Assembly (NCBI GenBank): GCA_029778235.1
Contig: JAKOQS010000206.1
Location: 1 to 60,251, forward strand
Direction: 5' to 3'
From: Chloroflexota bacterium
GTDB lineage: Bacteria; Chloroflexota; Limnocylindria; Limnocylindrales; CSP1-4
Length of the DNA: 60,251 nt
Every line of letters begins with the position of its first letter. Position 1 is the stretch's first letter. The notes below the pieces were generated by a model. That model was not told the origin of the DNA. It worked only from the letters and a program-made list of their open reading frames with translations, and did no database searches. A program made the position numbers and the translations under genes. Shown here piece by piece: positions 6,947-14,842 of the stretch.

Positions 6947-9223
6947 CTACGCGGACCCCGTCGTCTCGTCGGGGTCGCCGGCGGCGATCCGCGCGAGCCA
7001 CCCGCCACGGAGCTCCGCGGCGAGGCGTGCCGTGAGCGGCAGCCGGAGATCCCCGGCCTCGTCCACGAGGTCCTCGGCGACGGCGCGAGCCCGGACGGCC
7101 AGGTCGCGGTGGCTCTCATCCTGCAGCGATGCGACGCGCAGCCGCGGCAGGCCGCTCTGGTCGAAGCCGAGGACGTCGCCCTCCTTCCGCAGCCGGAAGT
7201 CCTCCTCCGCCAGGAGGAACCCGTCGCGGGTCGCGCGGATCGCCGCGAGCCGCGCGAACGCGGTGGTCCCGTCCGCGGCGTCGGAGACGAGGACGCAGTA
7301 CGACTCGACCGTCCCCCGCCCCACCCTGCCGCGGAGCTGATGGAGCTGGGCGAGCCCGAACCGGTCGGCGCCCTCGACGATCATCATCGTCGCCTCGGGG
7401 ACGTCGACGCCCACCTCCACGACCGTCGTCCCCACGAGCACGTCCAGGTCGCCGTCTCGGAACCGGGCCATCACGGCGTCGCGGTCGGCCGCCTTCATGC
7501 GCCCGTGCACGAGGCCCACGCGGAGCGGGGCGAGCAGCACGGCAAGCCGCTCGGCCTCGGCCGTCGCGGCGACGGCGTCGTCCGCCGGGCCCGGACCCTC
7601 CGCGTCGCTCGCCTCGGGGTCGGCGTCGCCGATGTGCGGGACCACCACGAAGGTCCGGCGCCCGTCCGCGGCCTGGCGTCGGACCCACGCCCACGTGGAG
7701 TCGAGGTCGTCCGGGCGCTTGATCCCGGTCCGGATCGGGACGCGGCCGGCGGGTGGCGTCCGCAGGTCGGAGACGTCGAGGTCCGCGTAGAAGACCTGGC
7801 CCAGCGTCCGGGGGATCGGCGTCGCCGTCATGAGCAGGAGATGCGGGGCGCCCTCCGTCGCCTTCGCCTCCAGGGCGGCGCGCTGTGCGACCCCGAACCG
7901 GTGCTGCTCGTCGATCACGGCCAGGCGGAGCCGACGGAAGTCCACCGACTCGGAGATCAGCGCGTGCGTGCCGACGACGATCCCCACGTCTCCGTCCCTG
8001 ATCCGGGCCCGGGCCGCGTCGGCCTCCTTCCCGCGCATCGAGCCCGACAGGAGCTGGACGGCAGGCCGGTCCTCGTCCGTCGGGAACAGCGACCCGATCA
8101 GGGACGTCACCGTGACCGCATGCTGGCGCGCCAGCAGGTCCGTCGGCGCGAGGAGCGCGGCCTGGCCGCCGTCGAGCGCGACGGCCGCGAGCGCGTACGC
8201 CGCGACCGCCGTCTTCCCGGAGCCCACGTCGCCCTGGAGGAGCCGCACCATCGGGCGCCGCCCCGCGAGGCCCTCGGCGATCGTGGTCATCGCCTCCGAC
8301 TGGTCGGCCGTGAGGTCCACGTCCGCCCCCACGCGTCCACGGAGCGCCTCCACGATCGCATCGCGGATGCTGCGGTCCGCGGCCGGGCGTACCTGCACGC
8401 GCGCGGCCGACTCCCGGGCCAGGCTCCGTCGCCGCATGACCATCCCGAGCTGCAGCGCGAGAAGCTCGTCGAATGCGAGCCGATGGAGCGCCGCCTCCAT
8501 CCCGGCGTCGTCCTCGGGGAAGTGGACGGCGCGGAGCGCCTGCGCGATCCCCACCACGCCGGCCTCCCGGGCGACCGCCGACGGAAGGTACTCGTCGATC
8601 GCGTCGGCGTAGAGGTCGAGCGCATCGTGGATGGCGGTCCGAAGCCGCGCCGGGGTCAGGCCGGATGTCGTGCGATAGACGGGGACGATCCGTCCGGCGT
8701 GGAGGAGCTCGCCCCCGGTGTCCAGCTGGAACTCCGGGTTGTCGATGACGAGGGCGGAGCCTCGCACCTTCACCTTGCCGCTGAGGACGACCGAGTCTCC
8801 CGGCTTGAGCTTCTTCTCGATGAACCGGCGCCCGAACCAGACCGCGGTCGCATCGCCCGTCCCGTCGTGGATCGACGCGACGGTCCGCTCGACGCGGCGA
8901 CGGAACGTGGGCTCGACATGGATCTCGCGGACCGTCGCACGCACGCTGACCGCGGTCCCGATGACCCCCGCCGCATGCCAGATCTCGAAGAACGTGAAGA
9001 GGCGCGTGAGGTCCGCGTACTTCCGCGGCAGGTGGTACAGGAGATCGCGCACGGTCCGGATCCCGAGCCGACGCGCGGGCCTGGCCAGCCACGCGCCGGC
9101 CGGGACGACCGAATGCTCGAGCACGTCGTCGAGGGAGCGCTCCCGGGACGGCGGCGGCCCCGCGGCCGCGGCGCGGCCCCTACTCCGCGGCGAGGAGGAA
9201 GGCGTAGTGCGCCTGCCCGCCAC
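6947..9223 (-). CDS. recG: ATP-dependent DNA helicase RecG
   Basis: RecG remodels stalled replication forks and Holliday junctions. The 758-residue product has the N-terminal wedge/OB domain (DLLYHLPRKYADLTRL; SGKVKVRG), then superfamily 2 motor motifs: Walker A GDVGSGKT (Lys337), motif II DEQHRFG, LMTATPIPRTL, and the C-terminal VVEVGVDVPEATMMIVEGADRFGL region split over the family's usual positions, followed by QLRGRVGRG. The first 30 residues are Ser/Arg/Ala-rich and overlap the end of the fakA-like gene by 44 bases; GAGGTGG precedes the GTG start, but a later start is possible. Confidence 0.95.
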   Translation of the reverse strand: MAGRRTTPSSSPRSRGRAAAAGPPPSRERSLDDVLEHSVVPAGAWLARPARRLGIRTVRDLLYHLPRKYADLTRLFTFFEIWHAAGVIGTAVSVRATVREIHVEPTFRRRVERTVASIHDGTGDATAVWFGRRFIEKKLKPGDSVVLSGKVKVRGSALVIDNPEFQLDTGGELLHAGRIVPVYRTTSGLTPARLRTAIHDALDLYADAIDEYLPSAVAREAGVVGIAQALRAVHFPEDDAGMEAALHRLAFDELLALQLGMVMRRRSLARESAARVQVRPAADRSIRDAIVEALRGRVGADVDLTADQSEAMTTIAEGLAGRRPMVRLLQGDVGSGKTAVAAYALAAVALDGGQAALLAPTDLLARQHAVTVTSLIGSLFPTDEDRPAVQLLSGSMRGKEADAARARIRDGDVGIVVGTHALISESVDFRRLRLAVIDEQHRFGVAQRAALEAKATEGAPHLLLMTATPIPRTLGQVFYADLDVSDLRTPPAGRVPIRTGIKRPDDLDSTWAWVRRQAADGRRTFVVVPHIGDADPEASDAEGPGPADDAVAATAEAERLAVLLAPLRVGLVHGRMKAADRDAVMARFRDGDLDVLVGTTVVEVGVDVPEATMMIVEGADRFGLAQLHQLRGRVGRGTVESYCVLVSDAADGTTAFARLAAIRATRDGFLLAEEDFRLRKEGDVLGFDQSGLPRLRVASLQDESHRDLAVRARAVAEDLVDEAGDLRLPLTARLAAELRGGWLARIAAGDPDETTGSA

Positions 9224-10961
9224 GGACCACCTCGACCTCGACCCCCGGCACGTGCTCCGCGACCCGCCGAGCCACCTCCTCGGCGCCCGCGAGGTCCACG
9301 CCGTCGCCGTAGTACACCGTCAGCAGCTCGAACCCGGGACGGAGCGCGTCCACGCCGGCGAGGACCGCCCGCTCACGGTCGGCATCGGTGGCCACGAGCC
9401 CGTCGTCGGGATCGAGGACGATCGTGTGACCCCGCCTGACCTTCCGGCCGTCCACCTTGGCGTCGCGCACCGCCTCCGTGATCTGCAGCGTCTGCACGGA
9501 TCGACCCGCCTCGGTCATCGGCTCGACGTTCGCGCCGCCGCCCAGGCTCGGGTCGAGCGCCAGGAGCGCCGCGACGCCCTCGGCCGCGTTGCGCGTGGGC
9601 ACGACGTGCACCGGACGGTCGGTCAGCTGCGCAGCCTGCCGGGCCGCCATCACGACGTTCGGGTTGTTGGGGAGGACCAGGACCTCGTCGGCCGCGAGCG
9701 ACGCGACGGCCTTCAGCAGCTCGCCCGTGCTCGGGTTCGCCGACTGGCCGCCCCGGACCACCGCCGAGACGCCGAACGACTCGAAGATCGCGGCAAGGCC
9801 GTCGCCGCTGGCGACGGCCACGACGGCGAGGGGCACGCGCTGCGTGTGCGCCCCCGATGTCGCCGTCCCGGCCCTGAAGCCAGCGGCCGCCACCTCGTCG
9901 GTGGCCGTGCGGTCGTCCGGCTCGCCCGTCCCGGCCATCTCGGCCCAGCCGGACCCGTGCGGCGCGTCGGCGCCGCCCGTCGCACCGGCCTCCAGCCGGG
10001 CCACGGCCATCGCGCCGCCCCGTCCCGCGCGCACGTCGGTCGCCTGCCGGTCGAGGTTCTCGATGCTGATCCGGCTCAGGGTCCCGAGGTCGAGACCGTA
10101 CGCGATGATGGTGTCGGGCCGCTCGCTGTGCACGTGCACCTTGACGGCGCGCGCATCCCCCGCGACCAGGACCGACTCCCCCATCGCCTCGAGGCGCACG
10201 CGGATCGCGTCGAGGTCGAGCGATCGTCCCGGACCCGCTTCCAGGAGGAACATGGTCTCGTAGCCGAACCCTTCGTCGGCGTGGGCGACGACCGCGGACG
10301 GGCGCGGCCCGATCGCACGCGGCGCACCCTGGCTGGCACTCTCGTCGCCGGTCAGCTGCCGATAGGCGCCCTGCAGGACCCGGTAGAAGCCGGCCCCACC
10401 GGCGTCGACGACGCCCGCCTCCCGCAGGACGGGGAGCAACGACGGCGTCTTCGCGAGGGCGCGGTCCGCGGCCTCGAGCGCCGCCCGGACGACGACCTCG
10501 ATGTCGTTCTCCCGCTCGGCGGCCTCGACCGCGGCGACGGAGGCCTCGCGCACCACCGTGAGGATCGTGCCCTCGACCGGCTTCACGACGGCCGCGTACG
10601 CCGTGCGGCTTCCCATCGACAGGGCGTTCGCGACGTCCAGGCCGTTGAACCGGTGCTTGCCCTCCAGCCCCTCGGCGATGCCGCGGAAGACCTGCGAGAG
10701 GATCACGCCGGAGTTCCCGCGTGCGCCCATCAGGGCGCCGAAGCTGATGGCGGCGGCGACCCTGTCCGCCTGGTCGCCACCGACGCGCTCACCCTCCTCG
10801 AGGGCGGCGCGGACGGTCGCGAGCATGTTCGAACCGGTGTCTCCGTCCGGCACCGGGTAGACGTTGAGCGCGTTGAGCTCGTCCACGCTCGCCTCGATGG
10901 ACGCGACCGCCGACCGGAACGCTCGGAGCAGCCCGTCTCCGTCGCAGGATCGACGCGTCAC
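9180..10961 (-). CDS. fakA: DAK2-domain fatty acid kinase FakA-like protein
   Basis: FakA-type proteins phosphorylate fatty acids presented by a FakB (DegV) partner to give acyl-phosphate for PlsY. The 593-residue product has the DAK2/DhaL nucleotide domain: NVYPVPDGDTGSNM (residues 33-46), GALMGARGNSGVILSQ, SRTAYAAVVKPVEGTILTVVRE split as in the family, and DAGGAGFYRVL. The C-terminal half matches the YloV/FakA extension (VHVHSERPDTIIAYGLDLG; NNPNVVMAARQAA). No fakB is in this window. GTG start overlaps the Asp23-like stop as GTGA; the same Asp23-FakA (yloU-yloV) order is known in Firmicutes. A middle segment is Gly/Ala-rich and variable. Confidence 0.88.
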   Translation of the reverse strand: MTRRSCDGDGLLRAFRSAVASIEASVDELNALNVYPVPDGDTGSNMLATVRAALEEGERVGGDQADRVAAAISFGALMGARGNSGVILSQVFRGIAEGLEGKHRFNGLDVANALSMGSRTAYAAVVKPVEGTILTVVREASVAAVEAAERENDIEVVVRAALEAADRALAKTPSLLPVLREAGVVDAGGAGFYRVLQGAYRQLTGDESASQGAPRAIGPRPSAVVAHADEGFGYETMFLLEAGPGRSLDLDAIRVRLEAMGESVLVAGDARAVKVHVHSERPDTIIAYGLDLGTLSRISIENLDRQATDVRAGRGGAMAVARLEAGATGGADAPHGSGWAEMAGTGEPDDRTATDEVAAAGFRAGTATSGAHTQRVPLAVVAVASGDGLAAIFESFGVSAVVRGGQSANPSTGELLKAVASLAADEVLVLPNNPNVVMAARQAAQLTDRPVHVVPTRNAAEGVAALLALDPSLGGGANVEPMTEAGRSVQTLQITEAVRDAKVDGRKVRRGHTIVLDPDDGLVATDADRERAVLAGVDALRPGFELLTVYYGDGVDLAGAEEVARRVAEHVPGVEVEVVRGGQAHYAFLLAAE

Positions 10962-11512
10962 TGCATACCCTCGGCGACGCTCGCGTCGGAGGCGAGGAGC
11001 GCGGCCGCAGCCGGATACCCCGCGGCGGCCGCCGTCTCGGCGGGCTCCGTCGACCCGGCCGCTTCCGTCTCCCGGTCCTCGGCCGCGGGCACGGCTGCGG
11101 CGTCGTCGCCCAGGAGCGGACCGGCGTCCGCGCGCTGCGCGGCTGCCGGCTGTGCCGGCGGGGGCGGCGCGGAGGGGCGATAGTCGAGGCCGCCGACGTG
11201 GACGACGAGGGCGTCCAGCTCGCGGCCGAGCGCTCTTCGCAGCGCATACCGGACGGCCGACTCGACCTGGCGCACGACCTCGGCGACCGGGACCCCGTAG
11301 GCGACCGTGAGGAACAGCTCGACTGCGATGCCGTCGCGCACGTCCACGCGCACGCCGGACGAGCCGAGGCCGAGCCAGCGACGGAGGCGGCCGCCGAGGT
11401 CGGCATCGGCAAGCCCCGTGACGCCGTAGCTCTCGAGCACGGCCGCGCGGACGATCTCCGAGACCGCCCGCCGTGTCACGCGTGCGCTGCCGGGGATCCG
11501 GCGCTGGCTCAT
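10958..11512 (-). CDS. Asp23/Gls24 (YloU-like) family protein, second copy
   Basis: Second Asp23/Gls24-family protein. The first half (RVTRRAVSEIVRAAVLESYG, then VRVDVRDGIAVELFLTVAYG and VAEVVRQVESAVRYALR) is the conserved domain; the last 80 residues are an Ala/Pro/Glu-rich tail with no recognised fold. The ATG at 11510-11512 was preferred to an upstream GTG because GAGG lies five bases before it. Its stop overlaps the start of the FakA-like gene, so the two are co-translated, which suggests a shared role in acyl-phosphate or envelope lipid handling. Confidence 0.82.
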   Translation of the reverse strand: MSQRRIPGSARVTRRAVSEIVRAAVLESYGVTGLADADLGGRLRRWLGLGSSGVRVDVRDGIAVELFLTVAYGVPVAEVVRQVESAVRYALRRALGRELDALVVHVGGLDYRPSAPPPPAQPAAAQRADAGPLLGDDAAAVPAAEDRETEAAGSTEPAETAAAAGYPAAAALLASDASVAEGMQ

Positions 11513-11559
11513 CGGCACCTCGTGGGGATCCGCCCGGCGGTGGGCCGGTGCGGGTGTGC

Positions 11560-11565
11560 TATGAT
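11560..11565 (+). promoter_or_regulatory. Extended -10 promoter of rpmB
   Basis: TGCTATGAT: a TATGAT -10 with the TG extension two bases earlier, about 100 bases before the rpmB ATG. No clear -35. It sits in the divergent gap between the Asp23-fakA operon and rpmB. Confidence 0.5.
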
Positions 11566-11663
11566 ACCGCCCCGCTCACGGACGCTCGGGGCTCTGCCTC
11601 GGCGTGCTCTGCGCGGGACCCCGGCGACCACCGGGGCCGGCTCATCCACCCAACGAGGATCCG

Positions 11664-11855
11664 ATGGCTCGTCAGTGCGCGGTCTGCGGCAAGGTCTCCA
11701 TGGGCGGCTTCAATCCCCAGTCGTCCGGGATGAACCGCGTGCGCGCCCATCGCCGCTACCAGCCCAACCTCCAGCAGCTCGTGGTCGTCGAGAACGGCCG
11801 CTCGGTGAAGCGCCTCGTCTGCACGCGCTGCCGCCGCACCGCCGCCAAGGGCTGA
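11664..11855 (+). CDS. rpmB: 50S ribosomal protein L28
   Basis: L28 of the large ribosomal subunit, 63 residues. It begins MARQCAVCGK and ends with LVCTRCRRTAAKG, giving two CxxC pairs (zinc-binding form), with NRVRAHRRYQPNLQ in between. The ATG at 11664 has GAGG at the right distance; the longer upstream frame is non-coding. It is the only plus-strand gene in the first 24 kb and stands alone, diverging from the Asp23-fakA operon. Confidence 0.96.
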   Translation: MARQCAVCGKVSMGGFNPQSSGMNRVRAHRRYQPNLQQLVVVENGRSVKRLVCTRCRRTAAKG

Positions 11856-11885
11856 CCCCGGCGCCTTCGCGCCGCGGCCTCCACG

Positions 11886-11923
11886 GGCCCGCGGGACCGA
11901 TCCGGGACGGACGGCCGCGGGCC
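11886..11923. terminator. GC-rich hairpin between convergent rpmB and dtd
   Basis: Nine-base arms GGCCCGCGG and CCGCGGGCC with a 20-base loop, followed on the plus strand by a short T-containing tail. Lies between two converging genes, so it could end transcription from either side. There is no strong T-run. Confidence 0.45.
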
Positions 11924-11973
11924 TTCGTGTGTCCGCCGTCCGCCTGGACGATCGAACGCCGGCTTCCTGAGGG

Positions 11974-12420
11974 TCAGCGATCGGCGGTGTCCAGCCAGAT
12001 CGTGAACGGCCCCGCGTTGACGAGCTCGACCTCCATCTCCGCGCCGAACCGGCCCCGCCCGACCCGCGGCCCGAGTGCCGCGAGCGCATCCGCGAACACG
12101 CCGTAGATCCGCTCCGCCTCGGCAGGCGCGGCCGCGTCGGTGAACCCCGGTCGCCTTCCGCGACGGGTGTCCGCGTAGAGGGTGAACTGGCTGACGACCA
12201 GCGCATCGCCGCCCACGTCCAGGAGCGACAAGTTCGTCCGGCCATCGGCGTCGTCGAAGATCCGCAGCTCCGCGACCCGACGCGCCAGCGCCGTCGCCGT
12301 CGCGTCATCGTCCCCGTGGCCCACGCCCAGCAGGATGACGAGCCCGCGGCCCGCAGACCCCACGACGTCGCCGCCGACGCGCACCTCGGCCCTCGCGCAG
12401 CGCTGGAGCAGCGCGCGCAT
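11974..12420 (-). CDS. dtd: D-aminoacyl-tRNA deacylase
   Basis: Dtd removes D-amino acids mischarged onto tRNA. The 148-residue product has the family start MRALLQRCARAEVRV, the SQFTLYADTRRGRRPGF block (active-site region) and the C-terminal NAGPFTIWLD (from the NxGP motif). ATG start shares one base with the rpe stop (TGATG). It ends the def-fmt-rlmN-rpe-dtd operon. Confidence 0.95.
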   Translation of the reverse strand: MRALLQRCARAEVRVGGDVVGSAGRGLVILLGVGHGDDDATATALARRVAELRIFDDADGRTNLSLLDVGGDALVVSQFTLYADTRRGRRPGFTDAAAPAEAERIYGVFADALAALGPRVGRGRFGAEMEVELVNAGPFTIWLDTADR

Positions 12421-13517
12421 CAGGCCACCACCGTGGTGCCGTCGGTCGTGGCGGCCGCGGAGTCGCCGGCCGCGCCGCCCCCGGCCGCGGAGTCGCCGGC
12501 CGCGCCGCCCCCGGCCGCGGAGTCGCCGGCCGCGCCGCCCCCGGCCGCGCCGCCCCCCTCCGAGTCCCGCGCGGCTCGCCGGGCCACGGCCGCGGCCTCG
12601 GCGGCCTCCACGGCCTCGGCATGGCGCTCGCGCACGATCGGCTCCGCGGCGACCGGCACCAGGAGGTCGTACTCCCGGGTGCCGTCCGCGTCGAGCGGCC
12701 CGTCGCCGCGCAGGAAGATCACCGGGATCCCCGCCTCCTCGAGCCGCCCCACGAGTCCGGCGCCGACCACCCTGGGAAGGGTCGCGACCCGTACCCAGCG
12801 ATCCCGCGGCGCGGGCGGTCGGTCCCCGCGGAAGGCGTGTGCGAACCCCTCCTCGGCGAGGCTGCGCACGAGCCGGGTCTCGCGTCGCGGGTCCGCGCCC
12901 CGGCGGAAGAGCGCGCTGCCCACCACCAGGACGTCCGCGCCCAGGGAGCCGATGTACTCGGCCGTCTCCCTGTTCACGCCACCGTCCACGTGCAGCTCGC
13001 CGCTCCAGGGCCGGTGGTCCACGAGCCGACGCGCGCCGAGCAGCTTCCGCGCGGGCTCGCGCAGGAACGACTGGCCCCCGAAGCCCGGCTCGACGGTCAT
13101 GACCATGACGATGTCCAGGTCCGCCCGGTGGGGCTCGAGAGCGTCGAGCGATGTCGCCGGCCGCAGTGCCAGCCCCGCGGCCCGCCCCGCCGCGCGGATC
13201 GCCCGCAGCGTCGGGGCGACCGGCTCGGCCACCTCCACGTGGATCGTGATGGAGTCGCATCCGGCGGCGATGAACTCCTCGACGTAGCGCGACGGCTCCG
13301 AGATCATCAGGTGGGCGTCGAACGGGAGTCGCGTCACGCGCCGGAGCGCCGCCACAGTGGACGCGCCGAACGTCATGTTCGGCACGAAGTGGCCGTCCAT
13401 GATGTCGAGGTGGATCCGGTCCACACCGGCCTTCTCCGCGCGCCGGACGGCATGCGCGAGGTTCCCCAGGTCGGCGTTGAGGATGCTCGCCGCGACGAGC
13501 ACCCGCCCGCGGCTCAC
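12420..13517 (-). CDS. rpe: Ribulose-phosphate 3-epimerase with a long C-terminal extension
   Basis: Rpe interconverts ribulose-5-phosphate and xylulose-5-phosphate in the pentose phosphate cycle. The first ~220 of 365 residues are a complete epimerase barrel: ASILNADLGNL, the metal/catalytic HLDIMDGHFVPNMTFG, HLMISEP, VEPGFGGQSF and VDGGVN, VVGSALFR. The family is normally about 220 residues. Here ~75 further residues (RWVRVATLPRVVGAGLVGR, LEEAGIPVIFLRGDG, YDLLVPVAAEPIVRERH) resemble the DUF2007 fold, then a tail built from a repeated AGDSAAGGGA unit encoded by a 30-bp tandem repeat. GTG start overlaps the rlmN stop as GTGA. The extension's role is unknown. Confidence 0.93.
   Translation of the reverse strand: MSRGRVLVAASILNADLGNLAHAVRRAEKAGVDRIHLDIMDGHFVPNMTFGASTVAALRRVTRLPFDAHLMISEPSRYVEEFIAAGCDSITIHVEVAEPVAPTLRAIRAAGRAAGLALRPATSLDALEPHRADLDIVMVMTVEPGFGGQSFLREPARKLLGARRLVDHRPWSGELHVDGGVNRETAEYIGSLGADVLVVGSALFRRGADPRRETRLVRSLAEEGFAHAFRGDRPPAPRDRWVRVATLPRVVGAGLVGRLEEAGIPVIFLRGDGPLDADGTREYDLLVPVAAEPIVRERHAEAVEAAEAAAVARRAARDSEGGGAAGGGAAGDSAAGGGAAGDSAAGGGAAGDSAAATTDGTTVVA
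12451..12552. repeat. 30-bp tandem repeat in the 3' end of rpe
   Basis: Three near-perfect copies plus a partial copy of a 30-bp unit (starts CCGGCCGCGGAGTCGCC on the plus strand). In frame, it encodes a 10-residue Ala/Gly/Asp/Ser repeat in the tail of Rpe, so copy number can vary without a frameshift. Confidence 0.9.
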
Positions 13518-14842
13518 CTCCGGCCCATCCCGCGCGGGGCCTCGCTGCGCTCGCCGCGCAGCGCCCGGGCACTCTCCTCGACGAGCAGCGCCCGTCGGCG
13601 GGCGACCGTCGGCGCCGCCGGCTCGCCGGCCCGCTCGGCTGCCAGCTGGCCGCACGCCGCGCCCACCTCGCGACCCCGGTTGCGCCGGACCGTCGTCCCG
13701 ATCCCGGCCGTCTGCAGGCCGACCGCGAAGGCCTCGACCCGCTCGACCGGCGTCGCGCGCCAGGGGGTGTGCGCGACGTCGTTCATGGGGATCAGGTTCA
13801 CGTGGGCCCGCCGCCCCCGCAGCAGGTCCGCGAGCGCGGCGAGGTCGGCCGCCGTGTCGTTGACGCCGTCGATCATCACGTACTCGTAGCTCACGCGACG
13901 CCCCGTCGCGGCCTGGTACTCCGACGCCGCCGCCACGACCTGTGCAACGGGCCACCGGCGGTTGAGCGGGACGAGGACGTCACGCAGGGGGTCACGCGCG
14001 GCATGGAGCGAGACCGCGAGCGTGTACTGCGGCGCGAGGCGGGTCATGCGCCGGATGCCGGGCACCACGCCGGACGTGGACAGCGTGACGTGACGGGCCC
14101 CGAGGCCGACACGCGCGGGATCCGTGATCGCAGCCGCCGCGGCCAGGACTCGGTCCAGGTTGAGGAACGGCTCTCCCATCCCCATGAAGACGACATTGGT
14201 CAGGCGGCGCCGGCGCACCGCGAGCCGGCGGACCGCGGCCCGTACCTGGTCCACGATCTCCGCGACCTCCAGGTCGCGGGTCAACCCCAGCTCCCCGGTC
14301 GCGCAGAAGGGACAGCCCACGGCGCAGCCGGCCTGGCTGGAGATGCACAGCGTGTCGCGCTCGCGCCGTTCGCCGCGCGCCGGGTAGTGCATGAGGACCG
14401 ACTCGATCGTCGCCCCGTCCGCGAGCACGTGGAGCGCGCGCTCGGTCCGACCGTCGTCGGCCTCGCGCACCTCGGTGGCCACGAGCGTGTCGAAGCGGAA
14501 CGCACGGTCGATCCGGGCGCGGAGCGCGGCCGGCAGGGTGCGCACGTCGTCGAGCGACCCGGCCTTCCCACCCCAGAGCCCGTCGCCGATCTGGGCCGCG
14601 CGGTACGCGGGCTCCCCGACCTCGCGGACCCATGTGCGCAGACCCTCCGGGTCCAGGCCGGACAGCCCGGGGCGGGCGGGGTCGGCAGGCTCGGCCGCCG
14701 CGCCGGCCGGAGGGCCGCCGGGCGTCCCGGAGCCGGGCTCGGCGACGTCGCCCGGCGAGCCGGGCTCGGCGACGTCCCCCTTGGCGCCCGGTGCCGGTCC
14801 GTCGCCCGGGGCGCGCCGACCGCCGTCCGTTCGCTTCGTCAT
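13514..14842 (-). CDS. rlmN: Dual-specificity RNA methyltransferase RlmN
   Basis: Radical-SAM enzyme that methylates A2503 of 23S rRNA and A37 of some tRNAs. The 442-residue product has the cluster motif CAVGCPFC (CxxxCxxC), VFMGMGEPFLN, LSTSGVVPGI, LAVSLHA, YVMIDGVND, HVNLIPMN and a C-terminal VRRNRGREVGAACGQL with the second catalytic cysteine. The first ~60 residues are Gly/Pro/Glu-rich with a duplicated GDVAEPGSP unit and are not part of the enzyme fold. ATG start overlaps the fmt stop as ATGA; its stop overlaps rpe. Confidence 0.95.
   Translation of the reverse strand: MTKRTDGGRRAPGDGPAPGAKGDVAEPGSPGDVAEPGSGTPGGPPAGAAAEPADPARPGLSGLDPEGLRTWVREVGEPAYRAAQIGDGLWGGKAGSLDDVRTLPAALRARIDRAFRFDTLVATEVREADDGRTERALHVLADGATIESVLMHYPARGERRERDTLCISSQAGCAVGCPFCATGELGLTRDLEVAEIVDQVRAAVRRLAVRRRRLTNVVFMGMGEPFLNLDRVLAAAAAITDPARVGLGARHVTLSTSGVVPGIRRMTRLAPQYTLAVSLHAARDPLRDVLVPLNRRWPVAQVVAAASEYQAATGRRVSYEYVMIDGVNDTAADLAALADLLRGRRAHVNLIPMNDVAHTPWRATPVERVEAFAVGLQTAGIGTTVRRNRGREVGAACGQLAAERAGEPAAPTVARRRALLVEESARALRGERSEAPRGMGRR
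14731..14784. repeat. 27-bp tandem duplication at the 5' end of rlmN
   Basis: Two copies of a 27-bp unit beginning AGCCGGGCTCGGCGACGTC on the plus strand. In frame, encoding GDVAEPGSP-type residues in the variable N-terminus of RlmN. Confidence 0.8.

Noticed and set aside
6452-11183. Very long open frames on the plus strand (to 995 codons) opposite recG and fakA
   Set aside because: They are antisense shadows of real genes in GC-rich DNA, with Arg/Pro-rich products and no family features.
12451-12552. CRISPR array
   Set aside because: The 30-bp units are directly tandem with no spacers and are coding sequence of rpe.
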